From the NCBI RefSeq assembly GCF_018449545.1, contig NZ_JAAVUR010000021.1:1-64000 (forward strand): a stretch of 64,000 bases of DNA, given 5' to 3'. Both the position numbers and the translations under genes were made by a program. Shown here piece after piece: positions 54,834-62,572 of the stretch. This DNA is from Granulicella sp. dw_53 (GTDB taxonomy: Bacteria; Acidobacteriota; Terriglobia; Terriglobales; Acidobacteriaceae). Every line of letters starts with the position of its first letter. Positions within the stretch are counted from its first letter, which is position 1. The notes beneath the pieces were generated by a model that did no database searches, was not told the origin of the DNA, and saw only the letters and a program-made list of their open reading frames with translations.

Positions 54834-56141
54834 TCAGGGCTGAGGAGCAGGAGGCCACTCTGTGAGGATGTGGGCGGCGATCTGGTCGACGGTACCTCCA
54901 CTGGTTAAGGCGTTCTCAGGCGCGGCAGGAAGGAGAAGTCGAATGATGCCTTCATGGTCGGTCGCGACCAGAAAAGGGAAGTCAGTGGCGGCGAAGTTGG
55001 TGACAGTAGAGGGGGAGACGACCAGGGTCGGGGTGCCGAGAAGTTGCTCTACGGGTGATTTCGGAGATCCAGAGGCAACTGCAGACGAGGGATTCTGATC
55101 TGGAATTGTCTGCGGGACTGCTCGACGGGCTCGGTTGGGCGGGGTCGGGGTTTGAGGCCGGGCAGGGGGAGGATTGTCGGCTAGGAGACCGTATATGTGG
55201 ACATCGCTACTGCCTAGACGGGAGATTGCGGGGATCATCTCCTGCGTCTCGCGGAGGCATTGGGCACACCATGGTGGGAATAAAAGGAAGATAGCTGCCG
55301 AGCCGAAGTTTGGCTGGTTGAACGGGGTAGGTGTGGCGGATATCAGGTTGATAGCGCCAGGGATAGAGGGGAAGCGGGTTCCAAGGAGGGCATACTGGCG
55401 TCGGGCGTCGGCGATGGGAAGCGCGTCGTCCGGAGCCATGTCGGAAGGGGCCGCAGCGTCGAGGTCGGAGAGAATGCCAGCTGCCAGGCGAGGCTGATTG
55501 ACGTAGAGTTCCAGAGCAGCAAAGTCGAGGGCATGCTCGAAGAGGGTGTGGAGCGGGATGGCTGCGGGAGGCTGCGGGGATTTGAGCAGACGAAGGAGGA
55601 TGGGCTGGCGGATGGAGTGCAGAGTGAGGGCGTCCGACGTGAAGGCTATCTGGAGGTAACGGATAACGGTTGTGGTGACCTCATCGCACAGAGGACCGTA
55701 AGGAATGGCCTGAAGCATGGCGATAGATGCTCCGAGGGCCGATTTTTCGTCGTTGAGATTGAGGTTGGCGGAGATCTGGAAGGAGTAGGCCTGAGCGAGT
55801 TGAGGCTTGGATGTGTCAGCGCTGTTGATGTAGGTGGTGGCGGCAGTGAGGGTCGTGGGCCACTGCTGGCCGAGAGCGCATAGGCGGGCGAAGGCGATAA
55901 GGTCATCTCCGCTGAAGGTAGCGGAGGTCCGGGCCAGACAGGCCTCTTTTGCCTGGTGAATGGCGGCTGTAAGGGCCGCGGTCTCGATGTCGGACCAGTT
56001 CACCATGGAACGGTGGGTGATCTCAATCGGCGTGACGGCCTGGTTATAGGCAGCCTGGGGAGAGAGTTGAAGTGTGGACGGAGGAGCTTGTGCGAGAGCG
56101 ATCGGAGTGGCGAGAATCAGCATGGCAACGAGCCGGCGCAT
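54834..56141 (-). CDS. Exported protein with C-terminal thioredoxin-like domain
   Basis: Protein of 435 residues with a signal peptide (RRLVAMLILATPIALAQ). About 40-260 is an alanine-rich helical region reminiscent of TPR repeats. A TlpA/redoxin-like domain follows, with the redox motif W-C-A-Q-C in F-P-P-W-C-A-Q-C-L-R-E near residue 293 and a late TPTLVVSPS strand with the cis-proline. A proline-rich, low-complexity insert (about 325-365) interrupts the thioredoxin fold. It is probably a periplasmic thiol oxidoreductase. It lies at the end of a minus-strand run with haem O synthase and DUF420 genes, so a part in cytochrome oxidase or c-type cytochrome maturation is plausible. Confidence 0.75.
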   Translation of the reverse strand: MRRLVAMLILATPIALAQAPPSTLQLSPQAAYNQAVTPIEITHRSMVNWSDIETAALTAAIHQAKEACLARTSATFSGDDLIAFARLCALGQQWPTTLTAATTYINSADTSKPQLAQAYSFQISANLNLNDEKSALGASIAMLQAIPYGPLCDEVTTTVIRYLQIAFTSDALTLHSIRQPILLRLLKSPQPPAAIPLHTLFEHALDFAALELYVNQPRLAAGILSDLDAAAPSDMAPDDALPIADARRQYALLGTRFPSIPGAINLISATPTPFNQPNFGSAAIFLLFPPWCAQCLRETQEMIPAISRLGSSDVHIYGLLADNPPPARPQTPTPPNRARRAVPQTIPDQNPSSAVASGSPKSPVEQLLGTPTLVVSPSTVTNFAATDFPFLVATDHEGIIRLLLPAAPENALTSGGTVDQIAAHILTEWPPAPQP

Positions 56142-56177
56142 GAGGGTCCTTGAATTCGGATCAAGGATAGCAAAGCT

Positions 56178-56420
56178 CTAGCGGCGAAGATCGTTGATGA
56201 TTTTAAGAAGTGCCAGAAGGAGGGTGAGCGTTCCCGTGGGGAGACAGCCCATCGCGAGCATGAGGCAGAGCCAGCCAGGGTTGGTGTGGGGCCCTTGGTG
56301 TCCGATGCCTCCAAAGAAAGTGAAGATAAGTACGACTGAGAGCGCTCCGGTGCCAAAGATGAGGAGGCCGGTGCGGAGGATCTTACGGGTGTCGGACTGT
56401 AGGACGGGCTGCTTGCTCAT
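56178..56420 (-). CDS. Small membrane protein of unknown function, two helices
   Basis: Protein of 80 residues with hydrophobic helices at about 17-38 (GLLIFGTGALSVVLIFTFFG) and 50-72 (LCLMLAMGCLPTGTLTLLLA). I do not recognise a family. It is encoded between the DUF420 gene (69-bp gap) and the thioredoxin-like gene (36-bp gap) on the same strand, so it is likely part of the same cytochrome-oxidase-linked unit. Confidence 0.6.
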   Translation of the reverse strand: MSKQPVLQSDTRKILRTGLLIFGTGALSVVLIFTFFGGIGHQGPHTNPGWLCLMLAMGCLPTGTLTLLLALLKIINDLRR

Positions 56421-56489
56421 CGGGGTGAAACATACCTCAAGGGCGGAAACTTGGTGCGGAATGGGCTTCGAGATTGTGGGCGGGAGAGT

Positions 56490-57053
56490 CTAGTGGATGG
56501 CGGCCTGCATGATGTAAACGATGACTCCCGTGACCGAGACATAGAGCCAGATCGGGAAGGTATAGCGGGCGAGGCGGCGGTGGGCGGGGAAGCGACCGGT
56601 AAGCGAGAGGAAGAACGTGATGAGGATCATCGGAAGGGCGACGATGGAGAGGAAGACGTGCGAGGCGAGGAGCTTCCAGTAAAAAGGCCACCAAGGGCTG
56701 AGGCGATTGAAGTGGGTCTCGCCGTGGAGGGTGAAGTTGGTCAGGTAGGAGACCAGGAAGATGGAAGAGAAGAAGAAAGCGGTGAACATCGCCGCTCGAT
56801 GCTCGGGGATGCGCCGGGAGCGGATGTAACTGAAGCCGATGAGCAGAGCCACGGTGCAGCAGGCGTTGAGGACGGCATTTAGAAGAGGCAGGGAACGAAG
56901 ATGGGTTCCGGAGACGTCGAGTGGAGCATGGAAGTAGACGAGATAGCAGATGAGCGCACTAGCAGCGGCCGAGGCGATGATAATGGCTGCGATTATGGCG
57001 GGCGGAGTGCGGACGGAGTTTTCGTGTGGCCGGGTAGTAATAGGTGTCGTCAT
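56490..57053 (-). CDS. DUF420 membrane protein (cytochrome oxidase assembly-linked)
   Basis: Integral membrane protein of 187 residues with about five helices. Motifs FHAPLDVSGTHLRSLPLLNA, then IPEHRAAMFTAFFFSSIFLV and the conserved histidine-bearing ASHVFLSIVALP are typical of DUF420 (YozB/CtaM-like). Related proteins in Firmicutes are needed for haem-copper oxidase maturation. The ATG lies one base after the stop of the haem O synthase gene, so they are translationally coupled, which strongly supports an oxidase assembly role. Confidence 0.85.
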   Translation of the reverse strand: MTTPITTRPHENSVRTPPAIIAAIIIASAAASALICYLVYFHAPLDVSGTHLRSLPLLNAVLNACCTVALLIGFSYIRSRRIPEHRAAMFTAFFFSSIFLVSYLTNFTLHGETHFNRLSPWWPFYWKLLASHVFLSIVALPMILITFFLSLTGRFPAHRRLARYTFPIWLYVSVTGVIVYIMQAAIH

Positions 57054-57054
57054 C

Positions 57055-58032
57055 TTAGAAGAGGAGTCGTCCTTTGGCGTCTAGCATCATGGCTGCCAGT
57101 AACAGCGGCAGATAGATTACGGAGGCGCGGAGGAGGTCGCGGGCATAGGCGCGGGAGCTTGGAGCCTCGGGCTGGCGAAGGATTCGGGCGAAACGAATGG
57201 TGTAAAAGAGGTAGCCCAGCGAGAGGATAGTCGCGGCCACGGCATAGGGATAACCGGTGACGTGGAGGGTAGTCGGCCAGAGGCTGACCGGAATCATCAG
57301 GATGGCATAGAAGAGGGATTGGATAACGGTGCTGCGGGCGGCTTCGCGGGCGTCGGGCAGGGTGGGTGTCAGGCGAACGCCTGCGGCGGCGTAGTCGTCG
57401 CGGTACATCCAGCCGATGGCCATGAAGTGGGGGAACTGCCAGACGAAGAGGATGGCGAAGAGGGCGACTCCAGGCCACTCGATCAGTCCGCGGGCGGCGG
57501 TCCAGCCGATGAGGGGCGGGAGGGCTCCAGGAAAGGCTCCAATGAAGGTATTAATGTTGGTCACGCGCTTGAGCGGGGTATAGATAGCGACGTAGCCCGT
57601 GGCCGTCAGCAGGGTGAGGGTTCCGGTGAGGAGATTGGTGATGTAGGCAAGGTAGAGAGAGCCGAGGAAGACCGCAGCAAAGCCCAGGATAAGTCCATGG
57701 GCGAGAGAGATGCGGTTGGCTGCCATGGGACGGTTGGCGGTGCGGTGCATCAGGAGATCGGTGCGGCGCTCGAGGGCTTGATTGAGGATGCTAGAGCCGC
57801 AGGTGACGGCGGCGATTCCGAAGAGAGCTTGAAGTAGGCCGATGTGGAAGGGGCTGATGCCGCTGCGGAGCGATCCGAGATAGAAACCGGCGCCAGCGGT
57901 AATGACGATCATGACGGTGACGCGGAGCTTGAGGAGGGTGACGTAGTCGGCGAGCAGAGTCGGCGTGGCTTTGGCCTTTGTGGGGTTCTCGGCGGGGGCG
58001 AGGATGTGATCGGTTGTCGCGGAGGTAGCCAC
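57055..58032 (-). CDS. ctaB: Protohaem IX farnesyltransferase (haem O synthase)
   Basis: UbiA-family membrane enzyme that adds a farnesyl group to haem B, giving haem O for terminal oxidases. The motif N-Q-A-L-E-R-R-T-D and the second aspartate-rich motif W-M-Y-R-D-D-Y are present, with YTPLKRVTNINTFIGAFPGA typical of CyoE/CtaB and about nine helices. The frame stays open to 58245 but runs into the divergent gene at 58109. GTG 58032 (protein begins V-A-T-S-A-T-T, 325 residues) is chosen because it leaves room for a shared promoter; GTG 58077 is the alternative. DUF420 is coupled downstream. No oxidase subunit gene is in the window. Confidence 0.9.
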   Translation of the reverse strand: MATSATTDHILAPAENPTKAKATPTLLADYVTLLKLRVTVMIVITAGAGFYLGSLRSGISPFHIGLLQALFGIAAVTCGSSILNQALERRTDLLMHRTANRPMAANRISLAHGLILGFAAVFLGSLYLAYITNLLTGTLTLLTATGYVAIYTPLKRVTNINTFIGAFPGALPPLIGWTAARGLIEWPGVALFAILFVWQFPHFMAIGWMYRDDYAAAGVRLTPTLPDAREAARSTVIQSLFYAILMIPVSLWPTTLHVTGYPYAVAATILSLGYLFYTIRFARILRQPEAPSSRAYARDLLRASVIYLPLLLAAMMLDAKGRLLF

Positions 58033-58108
58033 GTTCTCTAGGATAACCCTTTTGGAGTTGGGCGGAGCTTCTGGCACGGTATAGGCTCGGAGATAGAGGT
58101 GTGGAACG

Positions 58109-58795
58109 ATGAAGGTAGTTCTGTTTGGCGGATCGGGAATGGTTGGGCAGGGAGTCTTGCGGGAGTGCCTTTTGGACAGTGACATCGACGAGGTGTTCTC
58201 CCTCGGACGCAGTCCAGTGGAGACACAAGGCCTGCCGGATAGCAAGTTGCGGACGATGGTGCTGGCCGATCTCTACGATCTATCTGGGGTAGAGGGAGTT
58301 CTGACGGGCTTCGATGCGTGCTTTTTCTGTCTCGGGGTCTCTTCGGGCGGGATGAGCGAGGCACAGTACCGGCGAATCACGTATGAACTGACGATCTCGG
58401 TGGCGAGGACGCTGCGCAAGCTGAATCCGCAGATGACCTTCGAGTATGTGTCGGGAGCAGGGACAGATAGCACGGAAAAGAGCCGGGCGATGTGGACCCG
58501 GGTGAAGGGCCAGACGGAGAATGAACTTCTGCGGATGGGGTTCAAGGCTGCGTACATGCTTCGTCCGGGAATTATCCAGCCGCTGGACGGAATTCGGTCG
58601 AAGACGAAGTCGTACCAGGTAATGTACGCGTTGATAGAGCCAATATTGCCACTTGCGAAGCGGCTGTTTCCGAAGTATGTGACCTCGACAGCAGAGATGG
58701 GACGGGCGATGATCCGCGTGGCGAAGGAAGGATATCCAAAGCCGGTGATCGAGGCGTTGGAAATTCACAGGATTGCTTCAGGGGTGTCGGTGTGA
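58109..58795 (+). CDS. NAD(P)-binding Rossmann protein (atypical SDR, HTATIP2-like)
   Basis: Protein of 228 residues. The N-terminus V-V-L-F-G-G-S-G-M-V-G-Q-G is the atypical-SDR cofactor loop (GGxGxxG). FFCLGVSSGG, FEYVSGAGTDSTEKS and MLRPGIIQPLDG are familiar from NAD-dependent epimerase-like proteins related to CC3/TIP30. The classical YxxxK is not evident, so it may be a redox sensor or chaperone-like protein rather than an enzyme. GAGGTG lies 7 bp before the ATG region. It is divergent from haem O synthase. Confidence 0.8.
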   Translation: MKVVLFGGSGMVGQGVLRECLLDSDIDEVFSLGRSPVETQGLPDSKLRTMVLADLYDLSGVEGVLTGFDACFFCLGVSSGGMSEAQYRRITYELTISVARTLRKLNPQMTFEYVSGAGTDSTEKSRAMWTRVKGQTENELLRMGFKAAYMLRPGIIQPLDGIRSKTKSYQVMYALIEPILPLAKRLFPKYVTSTAEMGRAMIRVAKEGYPKPVIEALEIHRIASGVSV

Positions 58796-58937
58796 CCTTC
58801 GATGAGGCGCGGGTGTCACCCTCTCATTCCCAGGGTTTCGATCTTGCTCAGGATTGTTCGAGGAGCGGCGGAAGACTAGTTTGCCTTGGCCTCTTTGAAG
58901 AAGGTCGGCCAAAGGGTGCGAATAATCTGGAGATATC

Positions 58938-59435
58938 GTGGCGAAACTGCTCGATGAGGTGAACTGGAAGCATGGTGTAAAGACCGCCCTAGCTGCAGGT
59001 CTTTGTCTGGCATTGGTAAGGGTATTCGCGTTTTCGCAAGGGTATTGGGCCTGCATAACGGCGGTGGTGGTCATGCAGTCGGAGACGGCCGCGACGTTAG
59101 CCGTGTCGAGAGAGCGTCTGGTGGGTACTGCGGTCGGTGCGATCGTAGGATGGGCAACGGCTGCTGTGTGGCACGGTCATCTGATGGGGTATGCAGCGGC
59201 GGTGCTAGCCTGCATGGTGCTTCCAGAGCTTATGGGGTTAAAGGGGGCTGGGCGAATGGCAGGGGTGGCGGCGACGATTGTTCTGTTGGTGCCTTCTAGT
59301 GAGTCCCATGCGACGGTAGCGCGGGGCCGGTTTCTGGAGGTCAGCTTCGGGATTGTGGTGGCTCTCGTTGTCTCACAGGTTTTGTGGAGGAACTCTTCAG
59401 TAGAAAAGGTTTTGCCTAAGCCAGCGAATGAATAG
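58938..59435 (+). CDS. FUSC-like membrane protein (aromatic acid exporter family), short
   Basis: Membrane protein of 165 residues with about five hydrophobic segments, beginning KTALAAGLCLALVRVFAFSQ, followed by GYWACITAVVVMQ and SRERLVGTAVGAIVGW, the signature of the FUSC transmembrane module (as in AaeB and YccS). Only one half-module is present; full exporters have two plus a soluble domain, so this is a minimal form. Start is GTG 58938 with TGGAG upstream. It stands alone between the SDR-like and PolX genes. Confidence 0.75.
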   Translation: MAKLLDEVNWKHGVKTALAAGLCLALVRVFAFSQGYWACITAVVVMQSETAATLAVSRERLVGTAVGAIVGWATAAVWHGHLMGYAAAVLACMVLPELMGLKGAGRMAGVAATIVLLVPSSESHATVARGRFLEVSFGIVVALVVSQVLWRNSSVEKVLPKPANE

Positions 59436-59462
59436 TCTGCTCATCGCAGCTTTAATCCCCAA

Positions 59463-61229
59463 CTAAGGTTTAGGCCGGAGTTGAGCGAGAAACGCTTCCG
59501 CGGTGGGAAGAGTGTTGAGAAGATCGGCTTTAGTAAGCCACGCGCGGCGAAGTTGGGTGATGCCGTAGCGCATCTGATTGAGTTCTTCGGTGGCGTGGGC
59601 GTCGGTGTCGACTACGATCTTGCAGCCATGTTGTTTAGCGAGTCGGAGGTGGAGGTCGTTAAGGTCGGCGCGGGCGGGGCTGGCGTTGTGTTCTACCGCT
59701 ACGCCTAATTCGGCAGCGCGCTTGAGGATGGCGTCGATGTGCAGGGCGTACGGATCGCGCCGGAGAACTTTACGTCCGGTAGGGTGGCCGAGGATGCGGG
59801 TGTGCGGGTTTTCCAGAGCACGAAGGACGCGGTCGGTCATCTGCTCGACGGGTTGATCGAAGCGAGAGTGGACGCTGGCGACGACGATATCCATCTGGGC
59901 GAGCGTTGAGTCATCGAGATCAAGCTGGCCTTCGGCGAGGATGTCAACCTCGATGCCAGGAAGGACGCGGATTCGGCCTTCGTACTGTTGCTGGAGTTCG
60001 GCGTCTATCTCTCGAATACGCTGGACGTGGGCGAGGGCTCGAGCATCGTCGAGGCCGTTGGTCATGGCGAGGTTCTTGGAGTGATCGGTGATGGCAATGT
60101 AGCTGAGACCACGAGCGAGGGCGGCCTCTGCCATCTGACGGATAGTGTCGCGGCCATCCGTGGCGTCGGTGTGCATATGGAGATCGCCGCGGATGTCGGC
60201 GAGGGTGATGAGCTCGGGAAGTGTGTGCGCGGCTGCCGCTTCGAGTTCGCCACAGTTCTCGCGTAGCTCGGGTGGAATGTAGTCGAGGTCCAGGGCACGG
60301 TAGATGTCGGCTTCGCTGGCAGCGGCGACGATAACGTTGTCTTCCAGCCGCAGCAGCGCGTATTCGCTAAGAGTCAGACCGCGTTTGATGGCGCGCTGGC
60401 GAAGGGCGACGTTATGCATCTTGGAGCCGGTGAAGTATTGAAGGGCAGCGCCGTAACTGGCGCGGGGAAGCAGGCGGACGTCAACCTGGAGGTTGTTACG
60501 GAGGGTAAAGGAGACTTTGTTTTGCCCCTTGGCGAGGAGTTTGTCGATGAGCGGCAGTGTAGCTACATGTTCAACGGCGGCTGCGACGACATCGGACTCG
60601 CATGCGGGGCCGGTGACAAGGAGATCGAGGTCCCCGACGGTCTCGCGTCCACGACGGAGACTGCCCGCAGGAGTGATCTGGTCGATTCCAGGGAAGGCGC
60701 GGATGAGGGCGCTGATACGCTCCGCATACTCCTGAGCTTGATCGATGCGAAAGCGGCCTGAGTTCTTGCGGTAGTCTTCGATGCCTTTGAGGAGTTTCGC
60801 GGTGAACTTCGCGCCCATCCGAGGGAGTTTTTCGAGATGCCCCGCCTTAGCCGCCTCTTCGAGAGCGTCGATGTCGCAGACTTGGAGGGCAGACCAAACT
60901 AGAGCGACCGTCTTGGGACCCATGCCGGGAAGACGGAGCAGATCGAGCATGGTGGGTTTGTACTTGAGCAGAAGTTCGTCACGCAGGGGCATGGAGCCTG
61001 TGGCCACAAGGTCGCGGATGTTGGCCGCCATACCCTTTCCGATGCCCGGAATGGCAAGCAGCAACTTGGGATCGGAGTCTGGTCCAACCAATTGAGCGAC
61101 TTGTGTCGTTTGCTGTTCGACGGCTTCGGCCGCACGGCGATAAGAGCGGATGCGGAAGGGATCGGCTGCGTCGATTTCGAGGAGAGAAGCTGTTTCGTCA
61201 AGAAGACGAGCGATGGTGATGTTGTCCAT
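59463..61229 (-). CDS. polX: DNA polymerase/3'-5' exonuclease PolX
   Basis: Family X polymerase of 588 residues joined to a PHP domain, acting in base-excision repair. The N-terminal helix-hairpin-helix 8-kDa part (PFRIRSYRRAAEAVEQ, AIPGIGKGMA, LPGMGPKTV) is followed by the polymerase part (AGSLRRGRETVGDLDLLV, with the metal aspartates in D-L-D). The PHP domain starts at about 340: D-L-H-M-H-T-D, ITDHSKN, EVDIL, SVHSRF, LGHPTGR and D-T-D-A-H complete the metal site. Full length, no defect seen. Its ATG lacks a Shine-Dalgarno sequence, and the leader holds a strong hairpin (61239-61272). Confidence 0.95.
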   Translation of the reverse strand: MDNITIARLLDETASLLEIDAADPFRIRSYRRAAEAVEQQTTQVAQLVGPDSDPKLLLAIPGIGKGMAANIRDLVATGSMPLRDELLLKYKPTMLDLLRLPGMGPKTVALVWSALQVCDIDALEEAAKAGHLEKLPRMGAKFTAKLLKGIEDYRKNSGRFRIDQAQEYAERISALIRAFPGIDQITPAGSLRRGRETVGDLDLLVTGPACESDVVAAAVEHVATLPLIDKLLAKGQNKVSFTLRNNLQVDVRLLPRASYGAALQYFTGSKMHNVALRQRAIKRGLTLSEYALLRLEDNVIVAAASEADIYRALDLDYIPPELRENCGELEAAAAHTLPELITLADIRGDLHMHTDATDGRDTIRQMAEAALARGLSYIAITDHSKNLAMTNGLDDARALAHVQRIREIDAELQQQYEGRIRVLPGIEVDILAEGQLDLDDSTLAQMDIVVASVHSRFDQPVEQMTDRVLRALENPHTRILGHPTGRKVLRRDPYALHIDAILKRAAELGVAVEHNASPARADLNDLHLRLAKQHGCKIVVDTDAHATEELNQMRYGITQLRRAWLTKADLLNTLPTAEAFLAQLRPKP

Positions 61230-61238
61230 AAGGTTTCG

Positions 61239-61272
61239 AGGGGAGGACGGAACATATGCCCTCCTCCCCTCA
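61239..61272 (-). promoter_or_regulatory. Hairpin in the polX leader with an internal SD-like arm
   Basis: GAGGGGAGGA (61239-61248) and TCCTCCCCTC (61263-61272) are perfect complements around a 14-base loop. On the minus strand the upstream arm reads GAGGGGAGGA, a very strong ribosome-binding sequence followed by an out-of-frame ATG, and the downstream arm is anti-SD-like. It ends 10 bp before the polX ATG, so it could control polX translation. Confidence 0.5.
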
Positions 61273-61384
61273 GTATGCCTTACTTGACTGACGGGCGGTT
61301 TGATCCAGATGCTGGCGCATCGCAGAGCCGCAACAGATTGATTCGACTAGGGCAGTGAATGGAGCAACTAGTACAATATGGGAG

Positions 61385-61603
61385 TTAAAGAGCCTCTTTT
61401 ATGCGTGAAACTTGGTCCGCTTGAGGACCTTTCGCGCCTTCTATGACGTCAAATTCGACCTCATCACCCTCTTTGAGAGTTTTGTAGCCATCTAACTGGA
61501 TTGAACTGTAATGGACGAAGACATCGGCCCCCTCGTCCCGGCCAAGGAAGCCGTAGCCTTTTGCGTTATTGAACCATTTCACGGTGCCTTTGTACTGCGC
61601 CAT
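61385..61603 (-). CDS. Cold shock domain protein (CspA family)
   Basis: OB-fold RNA chaperone of 72 residues. RNP1 is K-G-Y-G-F-L and RNP2 is V-F-V-H-Y. The normal start is ATG 61603 (protein begins MAQYKGTVKWFNNAKGYGF), preceded by AGGAGA; the in-frame extension to 61699 lacks any family counterpart. A 190-bp untranslated stretch precedes it, as often seen for cold-regulated csp genes with structured leaders, though cold regulation is not shown here. Confidence 0.95.
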   Translation of the reverse strand: MAQYKGTVKWFNNAKGYGFLGRDEGADVFVHYSSIQLDGYKTLKEGDEVEFDVIEGAKGPQADQVSRIKEAL

Positions 61604-61793
61604 GTCTCTTTCTCCTATTGCGCCGCCCCGAGGTTTGCGTAATGCGGGTCGGTGTATATGTTCTGTGACAATAGGAGTGGAACTTGGGTTGCCTGACATC
61701 CTGGAGGAACTCTCGAAAGTGAGGATAGAGATGTACTTGCGTACTGTAGCCTACAAGGGCTCTGTCTGGTACATAACATAGCCGGGTTGCTTC

Positions 61794-62417
61794 TTACGCA
61801 CGTCCTGCTCGCCGCGCGGCGTCAAATAGCGACAAGCCGATAAGTGTCTTACCGTCGTGAATCTTGTTGGAAGCTACCAGCAGAAGCGCTTCGGAGAGCG
61901 ACATGCGGATAATTTCGATATGCTCGTCGGCTTCTGGTTGAGCGACGCCTTCACGGATATCGCGAGCAAGGTAGATCTGCATCCACTCGCCAAGGAAGCC
62001 GGGGCTGGCAAAGTACTTCGTGAGGAGAGTCCAACGCTTGGCGCGGTAGCCGGTCTCTTCGATCATCTCCCGTTTAGCCGCAGCGAGAGGAGACTCATTG
62101 GGCTCGATGCGTCCGGCCGGGAGTTCCAAAAGAAATTGCCCGGCGGCGTGGCGGTATTGGCGCTCGAGGATGACATCTGGGTCTTTGGGGTTTCTGGACT
62201 CATCGACGGCAAGGATAACGACAGAGCCGTTGTGACGGATGACGTCGCGGACATTGATCGTGCCTTCTGGCTCTTGGACCTTGTCTGAAAAGACGGAGAA
62301 GACCTTGCCCTTATAGGCCAGCTTGGAGGAGATGAGGCGGGCTTTCTGGGCTTTGGATTTGGCAGGGGACGACGAGGCAGGGGTGGCTGGGCGTATCTTG
62401 GTTTTTGAGGCGGCCAT
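61794..62417 (-). CDS. Nudix hydrolase, ADP-ribose pyrophosphatase-like
   Basis: Nudix protein of 207 residues. The Nudix box is complete: G-R-I-E-P-N-E-S-P-L-A-A-A-K-R-E then M-I-E-E-T-G-Y, preceded by FLLELPAG as in ADP-ribose pyrophosphatases. It cleaves nucleoside diphosphate-linked compounds with magnesium in the cytosol. The first 25 residues are a Lys/Ala/Ser/Pro-rich, probably disordered extension. Divergent from bshC with a 155-bp gap. Confidence 0.9.
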   Translation of the reverse strand: MAASKTKIRPATPASSSPAKSKAQKARLISSKLAYKGKVFSVFSDKVQEPEGTINVRDVIRHNGSVVILAVDESRNPKDPDVILERQYRHAAGQFLLELPAGRIEPNESPLAAAKREMIEETGYRAKRWTLLTKYFASPGFLGEWMQIYLARDIREGVAQPEADEHIEIIRMSLSEALLLVASNKIHDGKTLIGLSLFDAARRAGRA

Positions 62418-62572
62418 AAACCTACGGTATCATCCTGCATCGAGTACAGTATCATCGGCATCCAACCATCAAATCTATCTGTAAGCTGTCAGGTGCGGTG
62501 TATCTTTCCGCAGGGCTAGGCGGAGAGGATGGCCGAGGTGTTGTGATCGGTCATTATGAGACAAGGATTGCG

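Noticed and set aside
60899..61255. 118-residue frame with strong ribosome binding sequence at the polX start
   Set aside because: The protein is an out-of-frame shadow of PolX; reported only as a regulatory oddity.
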